Assembly (NCBI GenBank): GCA_017308515.1
Contig: JAFKEN010000013.1
Coordinates: 1 to 64,000 of the forward strand
Direction of reading: 5' to 3'
Length of the DNA stretch: 64,000 nt
Origin: Actinomycetales bacterium
Lineage (GTDB): Bacteria > Actinomycetota > Actinomycetes > Actinomycetales > Microbacteriaceae
The position numbers were made by a program, and so were the translations under genes. The stretch's first letter is position 1; every line of letters starts with the position of its first letter. Below the pieces are notes generated by a model, which ran no database searches, was not told the DNA's origin, and saw only the letters and a list, made by a program, of their open reading frames with translations. Shown here piece after piece: positions 47,964-58,883 of this stretch.

Positions 47964-48889
47964 CCCGTCTCCGCGCACTCCTCGGCCTGACCGTCGGCGT
48001 CCTGCTCGCCGTCGGCGTCGGGCCCGTGGCGGGCGCCGCCGCGGCGCCGCCGGATCCGATCGCGATCTCGCCCGACGGCGTCGGCTTCTCCTCCTCGCTC
48101 GGCGGCTCACTGTTCGCCGGCGCGGTGATCGTGCCCGGCGGATCCGCGACGCGCTCCTTCTGGCTGCGCAACCAGGCCGGCGAGCCGGGTCACCTCGCGA
48201 TCGCGCTGCAGGGCGTGCACGGGCCGAACGCCGCGCTCCTCGACGCGCTCTCGATCGACGTCAGCACCCCGCACGGCTCGGGCTCGCCCGCGGCGCTCTC
48301 GGCGGCCGCGCCCTGCCTGTCGCTGCTCTCGGGCGTCACGGTCGCCTCGGGCGAGGTGCTCCAGGTCGACGTGCGACTCGCGCTCGGCCAGCTCACCGCC
48401 GCGGAGGCGCAGGGCTCGATCGGGGCCTTCGACCTCATGGCGACGCTGACCAGTACCGACGTCCCCGCGCCCGACGGCTGCGTGCCGAGCACGGGCGGGG
48501 GTGGGTCGTCCGGCGGATCGGGGGGATCCGGCGGATCGGGGGGACCGGGGGGTCCCTCGGGCGGTTCCACCGGTGGGCCGGGGGGCTCCACCGGTGGAAC
48601 CGGCGGGGCGGGCGGATCCGGCGGCGTGCTGGGCGCGACCGTCATCCCCGGCTCGACCGAGGACGCGTCGGGCGACGGCACCGCGACCGGCGGAGTCGGC
48701 GGTGACAGCTCGGGGGTGTCGGCCGGCGGCCCGCGACCGCTGGCCCTCACGGGCGCCAAGCCCAATACCGGCCGCTTCTATCAGGAGTGGGACATCGTGT
48801 TGTGGGTGACGGTGTTCGCCCTCGCCGGTATCGTCACCGCGTGGCGGCGCGGCCGCGACGAGGAGGAGGCGGGCGCTGATGGCAGCTGA
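47960..48889 (+). CDS. Cell-surface protein with LAxTG-type anchor and Gly/Ser linker
   Basis: 309 residues. An ordinary signal peptide (about 1-28, LGLTVGVLLAVGVGPVAGAA) is followed by a beta-rich domain (about 35-175), then a Gly/Ser/Pro repeat linker (about 180-235). The C-terminus reads LALTG (261-265), a hydrophobic helix (about 279-295) and RRGR, the layout of a sortase-E (LAxTG) substrate or a plain membrane anchor. No sortase gene is in the window. It is coupled to its neighbours by an ATGA overlap upstream and an 11-bp overlap with sipW downstream, so it likely tethers the exported fibres. Confidence 0.8.
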   Translation: MTRLRALLGLTVGVLLAVGVGPVAGAAAAPPDPIAISPDGVGFSSSLGGSLFAGAVIVPGGSATRSFWLRNQAGEPGHLAIALQGVHGPNAALLDALSIDVSTPHGSGSPAALSAAAPCLSLLSGVTVASGEVLQVDVRLALGQLTAAEAQGSIGAFDLMATLTSTDVPAPDGCVPSTGGGGSSGGSGGSGGSGGPGGPSGGSTGGPGGSTGGTGGAGGSGGVLGATVIPGSTEDASGDGTATGGVGGDSSGVSAGGPRPLALTGAKPNTGRFYQEWDIVLWVTVFALAGIVTAWRRGRDEEEAGADGS

Positions 48890-49574
48890 GAGGGGGCGTC
48901 GTCGGCTCGTGCGCGAGCGCGGTCCGCTGTACTACCTCGGTCTCGGGGTGAGCTGGGGCCTGTTCGGCCTCGTCATGCTGCTCGCGGCCGCGGTCGTCGT
49001 CGTGCCCGCGGTGAGCGGCTCGAAGCCGTACACGATCCTCACGAGCTCGATGGAGCCCGGTCTGCCGCCCGGCACCCTCGTCATCGTCAAGCCGATCGAC
49101 CCCGACGACATCCGCATCGGCACGATCATCACCTACCAGCTCGAGTCGGGGAAGGCCGCCGTCGTCACGCACCGCGTGCTCGAGATCCGCGGTCCGAACC
49201 TGCCGGGCGGCGACACCACCTACATCACGAAGGGCGACGCGAACTCGCAGCCCGACGCCGCGCCGGTGCTCCCGGTGCAGATCCGCGGCGCGGTCTGGTA
49301 CTCGGTGCCGTGGATCGGCTGGGTCAACAACGTCGTCAACGGCGACCTGCGCGCGGTGGTGATCCCGATCGTCGCGGGCGTGCTCTTCCTCTACGCCGGC
49401 TACCTCGTGGTGAGCAGCCGGATCGACGCCCGGCGCCGCCGCGAGCGCGAGGAGGCGCAGGCCCGTCGCGAGGCGGAGCGCGCCGAGGCGGAGCGGACGG
49501 CGTTGCCGTTCGAGGCAGCGCGGCCCGACGTGGAGCGGACCGACCCCGCCGCGCTCTTCCTACCGCGCGAGTGA
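48879..49574 (+). CDS. sipW: ER/archaeal-type signal peptidase (SipW)
   Basis: 231 residues. A helix (about 20-45) precedes the catalytic core with Ser57 in LTSSMEPGLPPG and His98 in VVTHRVLEI replacing the Lys of LepB. A second helix (about 150-175) and a charged Arg/Glu tail follow. This Ser/His class matures SipW-type precursors, fitting its position as the last gene of the operon and the three alternate signal peptides upstream. Its last 15 bp overlap the convergent ybaK-like gene. Confidence 0.92.
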   Translation: MAAERGRRRLVRERGPLYYLGLGVSWGLFGLVMLLAAAVVVVPAVSGSKPYTILTSSMEPGLPPGTLVIVKPIDPDDIRIGTIITYQLESGKAAVVTHRVLEIRGPNLPGGDTTYITKGDANSQPDAAPVLPVQIRGAVWYSVPWIGWVNNVVNGDLRAVVIPIVAGVLFLYAGYLVVSSRIDARRRREREEAQARREAERAEAERTALPFEAARPDVERTDPAALFLPRE

Positions 49575-50027
49575 CGCGACGATCGCGCCCGTCGCCCGCA
49601 CCAGGTCGTCCGGCGCGAGCTCGAGGTCGAGGCCGCGGCGGCCGCCGCTGACGTAGATCGTCGCCCAGCTCTCGGCCGAGGAGTCGAGCACCGTGCGGTG
49701 CCGCTGGCGCTGCCCGAGCGGGCTGATGCCGCCGACCACGTAGCCGGTGCGCCGCTCGGCGACCGCGGGATCCGCCATCGCCGCCTTGCGACCGCCGAGA
49801 GCGGCCGCGAGCGCCTTGAGGTCGAGCCGCCCGCTCACCGGCACGATGCCGACCACGAGGGCGCCGTCGAGGTCGGCCAGCAGCGTCTTGAAGACCCGCT
49901 CCGGCGGCGCTCCGAGCGCGGCGGCGGCCTCGAGCCCGTAGTCGGAGCCGCCGGGGCGCGGCGTGAACGCGTGCTCGACGAAGGCGATGCCCGCCGCGCG
50001 GAGCGCGACGGTCGCCGGGGTGCTCAC
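49560..50027 (-). CDS. YbaK/Cys-tRNA(Pro) deacylase-family protein
   Basis: 155 residues of the YbaK/EbsC fold (TPATVALRAAGIAFVEHAF, GAPPERVFKTLLADLDG, GGISPLGQRQRHRTVLDSSA). Members remove cysteine mischarged on tRNA-Pro; the GGISPLGQ motif is the hallmark. The GTG starts at 50027. It is convergent with sipW and overlaps it by 15 bp. It is separated by 42 bp from the next minus-strand gene. Confidence 0.92.
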   Translation of the reverse strand: MSTPATVALRAAGIAFVEHAFTPRPGGSDYGLEAAAALGAPPERVFKTLLADLDGALVVGIVPVSGRLDLKALAAALGGRKAAMADPAVAERRTGYVVGGISPLGQRQRHRTVLDSSAESWATIYVSGGRRGLDLELAPDDLVRATGAIVASLAR

Positions 50028-50069
50028 GCGCCGACCGGGGCGCGGCGGAGGCGGGCTGCCACGAGCGGC

Positions 50070-50711
50070 TCAGTAGTAGGCGGAGCTCGCGATGACGAAG
50101 ACGATCCATCCGATGCCGAGCAACCAGGTGAGGGCGGCGCCGCCGAAACCGATCCAGATGCCCGCGATCGCCATGCCGCGTCGGGTGTCGGCCACGCCCA
50201 TCGCCTGCAGCTCGCGCGCGCGCCGCACCCCGAGGATCGACAGGATGCCGCCAGCGATGCCCGGCAGCCCGACCAGGGTCCAGTTCAGCAGCGCCCCGAT
50301 CCCGCTCGTCAGGATGCCCGCGAGGGCGAGGCCGTTCGACGGCGGCGCCGGCGGGTAGCCGTAGGGGGCGGGAGCGCCGTAGCCGGGCGCCGCGTAGGGC
50401 TGCGCCGCGTAGGGCTGCGCGGCGTACGGCTGGGCCGGATACGGGGCGGCGGAGGGCTGGGCAGGGGCTGTCGCGGCCGCCGCCGCCGCGTCGACCGGAG
50501 CCGGCGCCGCTGCGACCGAAGCTGAGGCCGCGGGGGCGGACGGCGCGGCCGGAGCCGCGTAGGCGGCCGGCGCCTCGGGCAGCGGGTTCGCGACGGGGAC
50601 GGTCGAGGGGCGGCGCTGGTCGCTCCAGGCGACGCCGTTCCACCAGCGTTCGAGCGTCACATTCTCCGGATCGGGGTACCAGCCCGCGATCGGCGACGAG
50701 TCCTCGGCCAT
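50070..50711 (-). CDS. DUF2510/DUF4190 membrane protein
   Basis: 213 residues. The N-terminus carries the DUF2510 motif (GWYPDPENVTLERWWNGVAW), followed by an Ala/Pro/Tyr-rich linker (PYAAQPYAAQPYAAPG) and a DUF4190 pair of helices (about 135-205, ending GIGWIVFVIASSAYY). Such proteins are common in actinobacteria and of unknown function, probably envelope-linked. It has a leaderless -10 (TAGCAT) 6 nt before the ATG. It is 41 bp downstream of glgX but not obviously part of its operon. Confidence 0.85.
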   Translation of the reverse strand: MAEDSSPIAGWYPDPENVTLERWWNGVAWSDQRRPSTVPVANPLPEAPAAYAAPAAPSAPAASASVAAAPAPVDAAAAAATAPAQPSAAPYPAQPYAAQPYAAQPYAAPGYGAPAPYGYPPAPPSNGLALAGILTSGIGALLNWTLVGLPGIAGGILSILGVRRARELQAMGVADTRRGMAIAGIWIGFGGAALTWLLGIGWIVFVIASSAYY

Positions 50712-50717
50712 GCCCCG

Positions 50718-50723
50718 ATGCTA
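50718..50723 (-). promoter_or_regulatory. -10 element for the DUF2510 gene (leaderless)
   Basis: On the minus strand TAGCAT ends 6 nt before the ATG at 50711. Confidence 0.5.
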
Positions 50724-50781
50724 GCGGCGGGCGCCCTCCGGGGAGGACGGCGCGTCGCCCGCCCGCTCGGCGCCGACGGGC

Positions 50782-52851
<2,070 letters not shown>

Positions 52852-52858
52852 GCGTCAT

Positions 52859-52864
52859 ACCCTA
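52859..52864 (-). promoter_or_regulatory. -10 element for glgX (leaderless)
   Basis: On the minus strand TAGGGT ends 7 nt before the ATG at 52851. Confidence 0.55.
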
Positions 52865-52904
52865 GATCGGTCCGGTGTCGGGTTTGTTTCGTCGAGGGGG
52901 TCGC

Positions 52905-54083
52905 GTGACCGTCTACCTCGATCACGCCGCGACCACCCCGATGACGCCGGCGGCGCGCGCGGCGTACCTCGAGGCGCTCGACACGGTGGGCAATCCCTCG
53001 TCGATCCACGGGCCGGGGCAGGCGGCGCGCGAGCTGCTGGAGCAGGGGCGCGACCGGGTCGCGGCGGCGGCGGGCGCGGATCCGGTCGAGGTCGTGCTGA
53101 CCGGCGGAGGCACCGAGGCGGTCAACCTCGCCATCAAGGGGCTGTTCTGGGCGCGGAAGGCCGCCTCCGGCGGGGCGGCGGTGCGCATCCTCGCCACCCG
53201 CGCCGAGCACCACGCGACCCTCGACGCCATCGAGTGGCTCGCGGCGCAGCAGCGCGCCCAGCCGGAGTGGATCCCGGTCGACGAGCTCGGGCGCATCCGC
53301 CTCGACGCCCTCGAGTTCGCGCTGTCGACCGATCCCGGGTCGGTCGCGCTCGTGACGACCCTGTGGGCGAACAACGAGGTGGGCACGATCCAGCCCGTGC
53401 GCGACGTCGTCGGTCTCGCCCACGCCTTCGGGGTGCCCGTGCACGTCGATGCGATCGCCGCCCTCGGGCAGCTGCCGATCGACACCGCCGCGCTCGGCGC
53501 CGAGGCGGTGTCGCTCTCGGCGCACAAGATCGGTGGGCCGGTGGGGGTCGGCGCCCTCGTGCTCGCGCGCTCGGCCACGGTCGAGCCGCTCCTGCACGGC
53601 GGGGCGCAGCAGCGCGGGCGCTCCGGCACGATGGACGTCGCGGGCGCGCACGCCTTCGGCGTCGCCGCCGAGAACGCGGCGCGCGATCTCGCAGCCCACG
53701 CCGCGCACCTGGCGTCGCTGCGCGACCGGCTGATCGCGGGCCTGCGCCGGATCCCCGCCGCGAGCCTGCGCGGCGACCCCGACCCGGCGGGGCGGCTGCC
53801 CGGCAACGTGCACGCGACCTTCCACGGCTGCGAGGGCGACTCGCTGCTCTACCTGCTCGACGCGGCCGGGTTCGCGGTCTCGACGGGGTCGGCGTGCCAG
53901 GCGGGCATCCCCGAGCCCTCGCATGTGCTGCTCGCGATGGGCCTGTCGGAGGCGGGCGCCCGCGGGGCGCTGCGGTTCACGCTCGGCGCCGCGACGACCG
54001 AGGACGAGATCGACGCGCTGCTCGCGGCGCTTCCGGCGGCGGTCGAGCAGGCGCGCGCCGCGGGGCTCTCCGCCGGGCGCTGA
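52905..54083 (+). CDS. Cysteine desulfurase (IscS/NifS family)
   Basis: 392 residues. PLP-enzyme class V. It starts YLDHAATTPMTPAA, with TGGGTEAVNLAIKG, the PLP lysine in SLSAHKIGGPVG and the catalytic cysteine in STGSACQAGIPE. It removes sulfur from cysteine for tRNA thiolation or Fe-S clusters. mnmA lies 0.9 kb on, suggesting supply of sulfur for 2-thiouridine. The GTG follows GAGGGGG; the frame is open 10 codons further upstream but lacks a ribosome site. Confidence 0.94.
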   Translation: MTVYLDHAATTPMTPAARAAYLEALDTVGNPSSIHGPGQAARELLEQGRDRVAAAAGADPVEVVLTGGGTEAVNLAIKGLFWARKAASGGAAVRILATRAEHHATLDAIEWLAAQQRAQPEWIPVDELGRIRLDALEFALSTDPGSVALVTTLWANNEVGTIQPVRDVVGLAHAFGVPVHVDAIAALGQLPIDTAALGAEAVSLSAHKIGGPVGVGALVLARSATVEPLLHGGAQQRGRSGTMDVAGAHAFGVAAENAARDLAAHAAHLASLRDRLIAGLRRIPAASLRGDPDPAGRLPGNVHATFHGCEGDSLLYLLDAAGFAVSTGSACQAGIPEPSHVLLAMGLSEAGARGALRFTLGAATTEDEIDALLAALPAAVEQARAAGLSAGR

Positions 54084-54087
54084 CCGC

Positions 54088-54984
54088 TCAGGCCGGTTCG
54101 GCCTCGAGCAGGGCGTCGAACCGGTCGAACACCGCCTCCCACAGCGCGGCCGCGAAGGGGCGGAAGTAGCCCATGTGCCCGATCTGCTCGACGCCGAGCT
54201 CCGCCGGCGTCACGTCGACCGCTTCGACCGGCGCGCCGGTGTAGCCCGACAGCAGCGCGTCGCGCGAGGCCGGCGGCGCCCAGCGGTCGTCGGTCGCGGC
54301 GACCGACACGATCGGGATGCGCACCGCCGCGAACGACTCCCGCGCCTCGGGCGTCTCCGGGTCGTCGAGCACGAACCGCGGGTAGGAGCACCAGCGCTTC
54401 CAGTCGCGGTAGGCGTCGGTGGGCACGTCCTCTCCGGACATGAAGCGGCTCCACGGCAGGTAGCCCCACACGCGGGTTGCGACCGGGCCGACGAGATTCC
54501 ACATCGCGTACACCCGCAGCCGCTCGGCGCGCGGCATCCAGCCGGCCCAGCCGGTGCCCGAGCCGAAGCTGTAGAGCGCCCGCACCCGCTCGGGGCGGGC
54601 CATCAGGCCGAAGGCGCTGCCGCCGTAGGAGTGGCCGACGGAGAAGACCGGCAGCCCCTCGCGCGCGGCGCGGTCGATCGCGGCCGAGAGATCCTGCCGG
54701 GCCCAGTCGCGGAAGTCCATCCGGTAGCCGCGCAGGTTCTCGGGCGCCGAGTCGCCGATGCCGCGGTAGTCGAGGGTGAAGGTCGTGTAGCCGCGGGCGA
54801 CCGCCGCCTCGGCGAAGCGGCGGTAGTAGCGCTGCGGCACCGCGGACGCGCCGCCGACCACGATGACCCCGCGCGGCGCAGGCGAGTCCTCGCCCGCCGC
54901 GTACCGGGTCGCCGCGATCGCCGTGCCGTCGGCGGTCGTGAGCGTCAGGCGCTCGGCGGGGGCGACGGAGACCTCGGACACCAT
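54088..54984 (-). CDS. Alpha/beta hydrolase (serine aminopeptidase-like)
   Basis: 298 residues from ATG 54984. An oxyanion-loop block (VIVVGGASAVPQRYYRRF), YRGIGDSAPENL, the nucleophile elbow SVGHSYGGSAFG and a C-terminal His (GHMGYFRPF) form the catalytic set. The substrate is unknown. A GTG at 54993 would extend it by three residues, but TACGGT sits 7 nt before ATG 54984 and favours that start. It lies head-to-head with mnmA, with only 23 bp between start codons. Confidence 0.9.
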   Translation of the reverse strand: MVSEVSVAPAERLTLTTADGTAIAATRYAAGEDSPAPRGVIVVGGASAVPQRYYRRFAEAAVARGYTTFTLDYRGIGDSAPENLRGYRMDFRDWARQDLSAAIDRAAREGLPVFSVGHSYGGSAFGLMARPERVRALYSFGSGTGWAGWMPRAERLRVYAMWNLVGPVATRVWGYLPWSRFMSGEDVPTDAYRDWKRWCSYPRFVLDDPETPEARESFAAVRIPIVSVAATDDRWAPPASRDALLSGYTGAPVEAVDVTPAELGVEQIGHMGYFRPFAAALWEAVFDRFDALLEAEPA

Positions 54985-54991
54985 GAAGGGC

Positions 54992-54997
54992 ACCGTA
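54992..54997 (-). promoter_or_regulatory. -10 element for the hydrolase gene, overlapping the mnmA -10
   Basis: On the minus strand TACGGT ends 7 nt before ATG 54984. It shares two bases (54996-54997) with the mnmA -10 on the other strand. Confidence 0.5.
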
Positions 54998-55001
54998 CCC
55001 T
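54996..55001 (+). promoter_or_regulatory. -10 element for mnmA (leaderless)
   Basis: TACCCT ends 6 nt before ATG 55008. It overlaps the opposite-strand -10, so both promoters probably cannot be open at once. Confidence 0.5.
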
Positions 55002-55007
55002 GGAGGG

Positions 55008-56153
55008 ATGCGGATCCTCGCGGCGATGAGCGGCGGCGTCGACAGCGCCGTCGCGGCCGCGCGCGCCGTGGACGCGGGGCACGAGGTGGTCGGCGTCCAC
55101 CTGGCGCTGAGCCGGCAGCCGGGCACCCTGCGCACGGGAGCGCGGGGGTGCTGCACCGTCGAGGACGCGCTCGACGCGCGCCGCGCCGCGAACAAGCTCG
55201 GCATCCCCTTCTACGTCTGGGACTTCAGCGAGCGCTTCCGCGCGGACGTCGTCGACGACTTCCTCGCCGAGTACGCCGCCGGCCGCACCCCCAACCCGTG
55301 CCTGCGCTGCAACGAGCGGATCAAGTTCTCCGCGCTGCTCGAGAAGGCCCGCGCGCTCGGCTTCGACGCCCTCGTGACCGGTCACTACGCCGAGGTGCGG
55401 CACACGCCCGCCGGGCCGGAGCTGCACCGGGCGGCGGCCTGGGCGAAGGATCAGGCCTACGTGCTCGGGGTGCTCACCGCCGAGCAGCTCGCGCACGCCT
55501 GGTTCCCGCTCGGCCCGACCCCCTCGAAGGATCTCGTGCGCGCCGAGGCCGCCGAGCGCGGCCTCACGGTCGCGCAGAAGCCCGACAGCCACGACATCTG
55601 CTTCATCCCCGACGGCGACACCCGCGGCTGGCTCGACGAGCGGATGCCGCGCGAGCCCGGCGCGATCGTCGACCGCGCCGGGGAGCGGGTCGGCACGCAT
55701 GACGGCGCGGCCGGCTACACGGTCGGTCAGCGCCGTGGCCTGAACCTCGGCGTGCCCTCCCCGGACGGCCGCCCCCGCTTCGTGCTCGAGGTGAAGCCGC
55801 GGTCGAACGAGGTCGTCGTCGGTCCGCGCGAGGCGCTCGCCGTGATCGAGCTCGCGGGGGAGCGGTTCAGCTGGGCCGGGGCGGATCCCGTCGCGTCCGG
55901 CCTCGCCGCGGCGCCCGACGGCGACGCGGCCGACGGGATCGCCGAGTTCGCGTGCGACGTGCAGGTGCGGGCGCACGGCGACCCGGTGCCGGCGACCGCC
56001 GCCCTCGTCGGGGGCGAGCTGGTGATCCGGCCGCAGGAGCCCCTGCTCGGCGTCGCGCCGGGGCAGAGCGCCGTCGTCTCGGTCGGCACCCGGGTGCTCG
56101 GCCAGGTGACGATCGACCGCACCGTGAGCGCGGTGCCGGTCGGCGCGGCCTGA
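55008..56153 (+). CDS. mnmA: tRNA-specific 2-thiouridylase MnmA
   Basis: 381 residues. A PP-loop, [20 protein letters not shown], is at the start. Catalytic cysteines lie in [12 protein letters not shown] and [15 protein letters not shown], and the C-terminal beta domain is typical ([23 protein letters not shown]). It thiolates U34 of tRNA Lys, Glu and Gln using sulfur relayed from a cysteine desulfurase. The gene for a candidate sulfur source lies just upstream, separated by an inverted hydrolase gene. Confidence 0.96.
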   Translation: MRILAAMSGGVDSAVAAARAVDAGHEVVGVHLALSRQPGTLRTGARGCCTVEDALDARRAANKLGIPFYVWDFSERFRADVVDDFLAEYAAGRTPNPCLRCNERIKFSALLEKARALGFDALVTGHYAEVRHTPAGPELHRAAAWAKDQAYVLGVLTAEQLAHAWFPLGPTPSKDLVRAEAAERGLTVAQKPDSHDICFIPDGDTRGWLDERMPREPGAIVDRAGERVGTHDGAAGYTVGQRRGLNLGVPSPDGRPRFVLEVKPRSNEVVVGPREALAVIELAGERFSWAGADPVASGLAAAPDGDAADGIAEFACDVQVRAHGDPVPATAALVGGELVIRPQEPLLGVAPGQSAVVSVGTRVLGQVTIDRTVSAVPVGAA

Positions 56154-56154
56154 G

Positions 56155-56200
56155 AGCCCCGCCTCCGCGTCCCGAGTCTCCGGGCCCCGACGGCGGGGCT
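56155..56200. terminator. Possible bidirectional terminator between mnmA and glpK
   Basis: A 9-bp stem (AGCCCCGCC / GGCGGGGCT) with a 28-nt loop lies between the converging stops and overlaps the last two bases of glpK. Confidence 0.45.
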
Positions 56201-57698
56201 ACTCCGCCCAGCCGAGGCTGCGCTCGACCGCCTTGCCCCACTCCCGCATCCGCGCCGCACGCGCGTCGTCATCGATCTCCGGCTGCCAGCGGCGGTCCTC
56301 CGCCCACAGCGCGCGCAGCTCGTCGAGCGAGCCCCACACCCCGGTCGCGAGGCCCGCGGCGTAGGCGGCGCCGAGCGCGGTCGTCTCGGGGACCGCCGGG
56401 CGCACCACCGGGATGCCGGCGAGGTCGGCCTGGAACTGCATGAGCAGGTCGTTCGCGACCATCCCGCCGTCGACCTTGAGCTCGTCGATCGTGAGGCCGG
56501 TGTCGGCGCGGGCGGCGTCGAGCACCTCCCGGCTCTGGAACGCCACCGCCTCGAGCGCGGCGCGCGCGATGTGCGCCTTCGTCGCGAACCGGGTCAGGCC
56601 CGCGATGATCCCGCGGGCGTCGGGGCGCCAGTGCGGGGCGAAGAGACCCGAGAAGGCGGGCACGATGACGACGTTGCCCGCGTCGGGCACGCTCGCGGCG
56701 AGGGCCTCCACCTCGGAGGCCGAGCCGATGATGCCGAGGTTGTCGCGCAGCCACTGGATGAGCGATCCCGTCACCGCGATCGACCCCTCGAGCGCGTAGC
56801 GCGGCGCCTGCCCGTCGAGCTGGTACGCGACGGTGGAGATGAGCCCGTTCTTCGAGTGCACGATCTCGTCGCCCGTGTTGACGATGAGGAAGTTGCCGGT
56901 GCCGTAGGTGTTCTTGCTCTCGCCCGGATCGAAGGCCGCCTGCCCGAAGGTCGCCGCCTGCTGGTCGCCGAGGATGCCCGCGATCGGGGTCTCGCGCAGC
57001 AGGCTCGACGACTTCGCGCGCCCGAACTCGCCCGAGGAGGGCCGGATCTCGGGCAGCATCGCGCGCGGGATGTCGAAGGCGCCGAGCAGCTCGTCGTCCC
57101 AGTCGAGGGTGGCGAGGTTCATGAGCAGCGTGCGGCTCGCGTTGGTGACGTCGGTGGCGTGCACGCCGCCGTCCACCCCGCCGGTGAGGTTCCACAGCAC
57201 CCAGCTGTCGGTCGTGCCGAACAGCAGCTCGCCGCGTGCGGCGCGCTCGCGGGCGCCCTCGACGTGGTCGAGGATCCAGCCGATCTTGGTGGCGGAGAAG
57301 TAGGTCGCCAGCGGCAGGCCGGTCGTCTCGCGGAACCGGTCGCCGCCGCCCTCCGCGGCGAGGGCGTCGACCCGGTCCTGGGTGCGGGTGTCCTGCCAGA
57401 CGAGGGCGTGGTGGATGGGGCGGCCGGTGTCGCGCTCCCAGACCACCGCCGTCTCGCGCTGGTTGGTGATCCCGATGCCGGCGATGTCGTGCCGCGTCAG
57501 GTCGGCGGAGCCGAGTGCGCGCCCGATCACCTCGCGCGTGTTCTGCCAGATCTCCTCGGCGTCGTGCTCGACCCAGCCCGGCCGGGGGAAGATCTGGCGG
57601 TGCTCGAGCTGGCCGGTCGAGACCGGGCGCCCGTTCTCGTCGAAGAGGATCGCGCGCGTGCTCGTCGTGCCCTGGTCGATCGCGATGACGTGCGGCAT
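56199..57698 (-). CDS. glpK: Glycerol kinase
   Basis: 499 residues, the standard length. FGGY kinase blocks: [27 protein letters not shown]-like ([12 protein letters not shown]), [16 protein letters not shown], and the C-terminal [19 protein letters not shown] with [13 protein letters not shown]. It phosphorylates glycerol to glycerol-3-phosphate. It starts behind AAGGAG. The glycerol facilitator gene is not adjacent. The regulator gene lies 163 bp upstream on the same strand (that gap shows no other feature), and glpD is divergent. Confidence 0.96.
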   Translation of the reverse strand: MPHVIAIDQGTTSTRAILFDENGRPVSTGQLEHRQIFPRPGWVEHDAEEIWQNTREVIGRALGSADLTRHDIAGIGITNQRETAVVWERDTGRPIHHALVWQDTRTQDRVDALAAEGGGDRFRETTGLPLATYFSATKIGWILDHVEGARERAARGELLFGTTDSWVLWNLTGGVDGGVHATDVTNASRTLLMNLATLDWDDELLGAFDIPRAMLPEIRPSSGEFGRAKSSSLLRETPIAGILGDQQAATFGQAAFDPGESKNTYGTGNFLIVNTGDEIVHSKNGLISTVAYQLDGQAPRYALEGSIAVTGSLIQWLRDNLGIIGSASEVEALAASVPDAGNVVIVPAFSGLFAPHWRPDARGIIAGLTRFATKAHIARAALEAVAFQSREVLDAARADTGLTIDELKVDGGMVANDLLMQFQADLAGIPVVRPAVPETTALGAAYAAGLATGVWGSLDELRALWAEDRRWQPEIDDDARAARMREWGKAVERSLGWAE

Positions 57699-57861
57699 GT
57701 CGGACTCCTTCGTCTCCTGCTCGGTCGATTCCGGGGCTCGGTCGATTCCGGCTCGGCCGTCGCCGATGGCGCCAGGCTATCGAGGACGCCGGGATCGGCC
57801 GTGCGCTCTGAGAGGACGTGCGGGGCGCGCCACGCGGAAGCTCCCACGGCGCGCCCGGCGC

Positions 57862-58824
57862 TCACGACTCGAGCAGCGCCCGCGCGAGGGCGGCGTCGAG
57901 GATGAGGTCGGTGATGAGCCCGGTCGCGAGCGCGCCGCGCAGGCTCGCGAGCTTCTGGGCGCCCGACACGACGCACACCCGGCGCGCCACGCGTCGGAGG
58001 CGGTCGAAGTCGGGGCCGGTCGCGCGGGCGTTCAGCTCGATGTCCTTCCAGGTGCCGTCGGCCCGGTAGAACACCGTCGCGATGTCGCCGACCACCCGGT
58101 CGCGGGTGAGGCTCGCGTAGTCGGAGCGATCGAGGTAGCCGCCGATGTACACGTGGCTGGGCACCTCGGCGAAGGGCGAGCCGAGTCCGAAGATCGCGAC
58201 GTCCATCTTCGCGATCAGGTCGAGGGTGCGCCGGGTGCTGCGCTCGCGCCAGAGCGCGTCCTTGGTCGCGGGGTGGTCGAAGAACGCGGGCACCGGGAAC
58301 TGCTGGCCCGTCGCCGAGAGCGCGGCCGCGAAGCGCTGCAGGATCTCGCTCGCGTAGTCGATGCCGTTGGTGAGCGTGTTGCCGGCGCCGTTCATCTGCA
58401 CCACCACGGTGTTGTGCGTCTCGCGGGCGACGAGGTGGCGGCTGATCGCGCTGAGCGTGGAGCCCCAGGCGATCCCGACCTTCATGTTCGAGTCGATGAA
58501 GCTCGGGATCACGCGGCCGGCCGTGATCGCCACCCGTTCCAGCCGGTCCACCTCGCTGATCGCGTCGGGCACCCGCACGATGTGCGCGGCCACGCCGAAC
58601 CGGCGTCGGATCTCGTGCTCGAGGTGGGAGCCGTGGTCGAGCGGGGAGCGCACGGTGATCTCGACGAGACCCGTCTCGCGCGCGAAGCTCAGCAGGCGCG
58701 ACACCGACGAGCGCGAGGTCTGCAGCTCGGAGGCGATGGCGTCCATCGTGAGGTCCTGCAGGTAGTAGAGGTTCGCCGCCTCCAGCGCGGCGAGAACCCG
58801 CGGGTCGGTGCCGTCGTTCGCCAT
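57862..58824 (-). CDS. SorC-family sugar-binding transcriptional regulator
   Basis: 320 residues. An N-terminal helix-turn-helix (LTMDAIASELQTSRSSVSRLLSFARETG) is followed by a SorC/DeoR-like effector-binding domain (AHIVRVPDAISEVDRLERVAI, GIAWGSTLSAISRHLV, IFGLGSPFAEVPSHV). Such proteins bind phosphorylated sugars or polyols. By position between glpK and glpD it should control glycerol use, binding glycerol-3-phosphate or a related effector. A possible operator half-palindrome lies just upstream. It starts at ATG 58824 behind GGAAGG; a longer upstream frame lacks support. Confidence 0.88.
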   Translation of the reverse strand: MANDGTDPRVLAALEAANLYYLQDLTMDAIASELQTSRSSVSRLLSFARETGLVEITVRSPLDHGSHLEHEIRRRFGVAAHIVRVPDAISEVDRLERVAITAGRVIPSFIDSNMKVGIAWGSTLSAISRHLVARETHNTVVVQMNGAGNTLTNGIDYASEILQRFAAALSATGQQFPVPAFFDHPATKDALWRERSTRRTLDLIAKMDVAIFGLGSPFAEVPSHVYIGGYLDRSDYASLTRDRVVGDIATVFYRADGTWKDIELNARATGPDFDRLRRVARRVCVVSGAQKLASLRGALATGLITDLILDAALARALLES

Positions 58825-58845
58825 GGTGCCCTTCCGCCGGGCTCG

Positions 58846-58859
58846 TGCACATCCGTTCA
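58846..58859. promoter_or_regulatory. Degenerate TGCACATATGTGCA-like site near the SorC gene
   Basis: TGCACATCCGTTCA matches the perfect palindrome at 60696-60709 in 11 of 14 bases. It lies 22 bp upstream of the regulator ATG, where an autoregulatory site is expected. Confidence 0.4.
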
Positions 58860-58883
58860 GGATCGCTGCGAATCCGTGCTGAT

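Noticed and set aside
45073-49574. Sortase-assembled pilus locus
   Set aside because: No sortase gene and no pilin CWSS with Lys motifs; only one protein has an LAxTG-like end, and the others have SipW-type signals.
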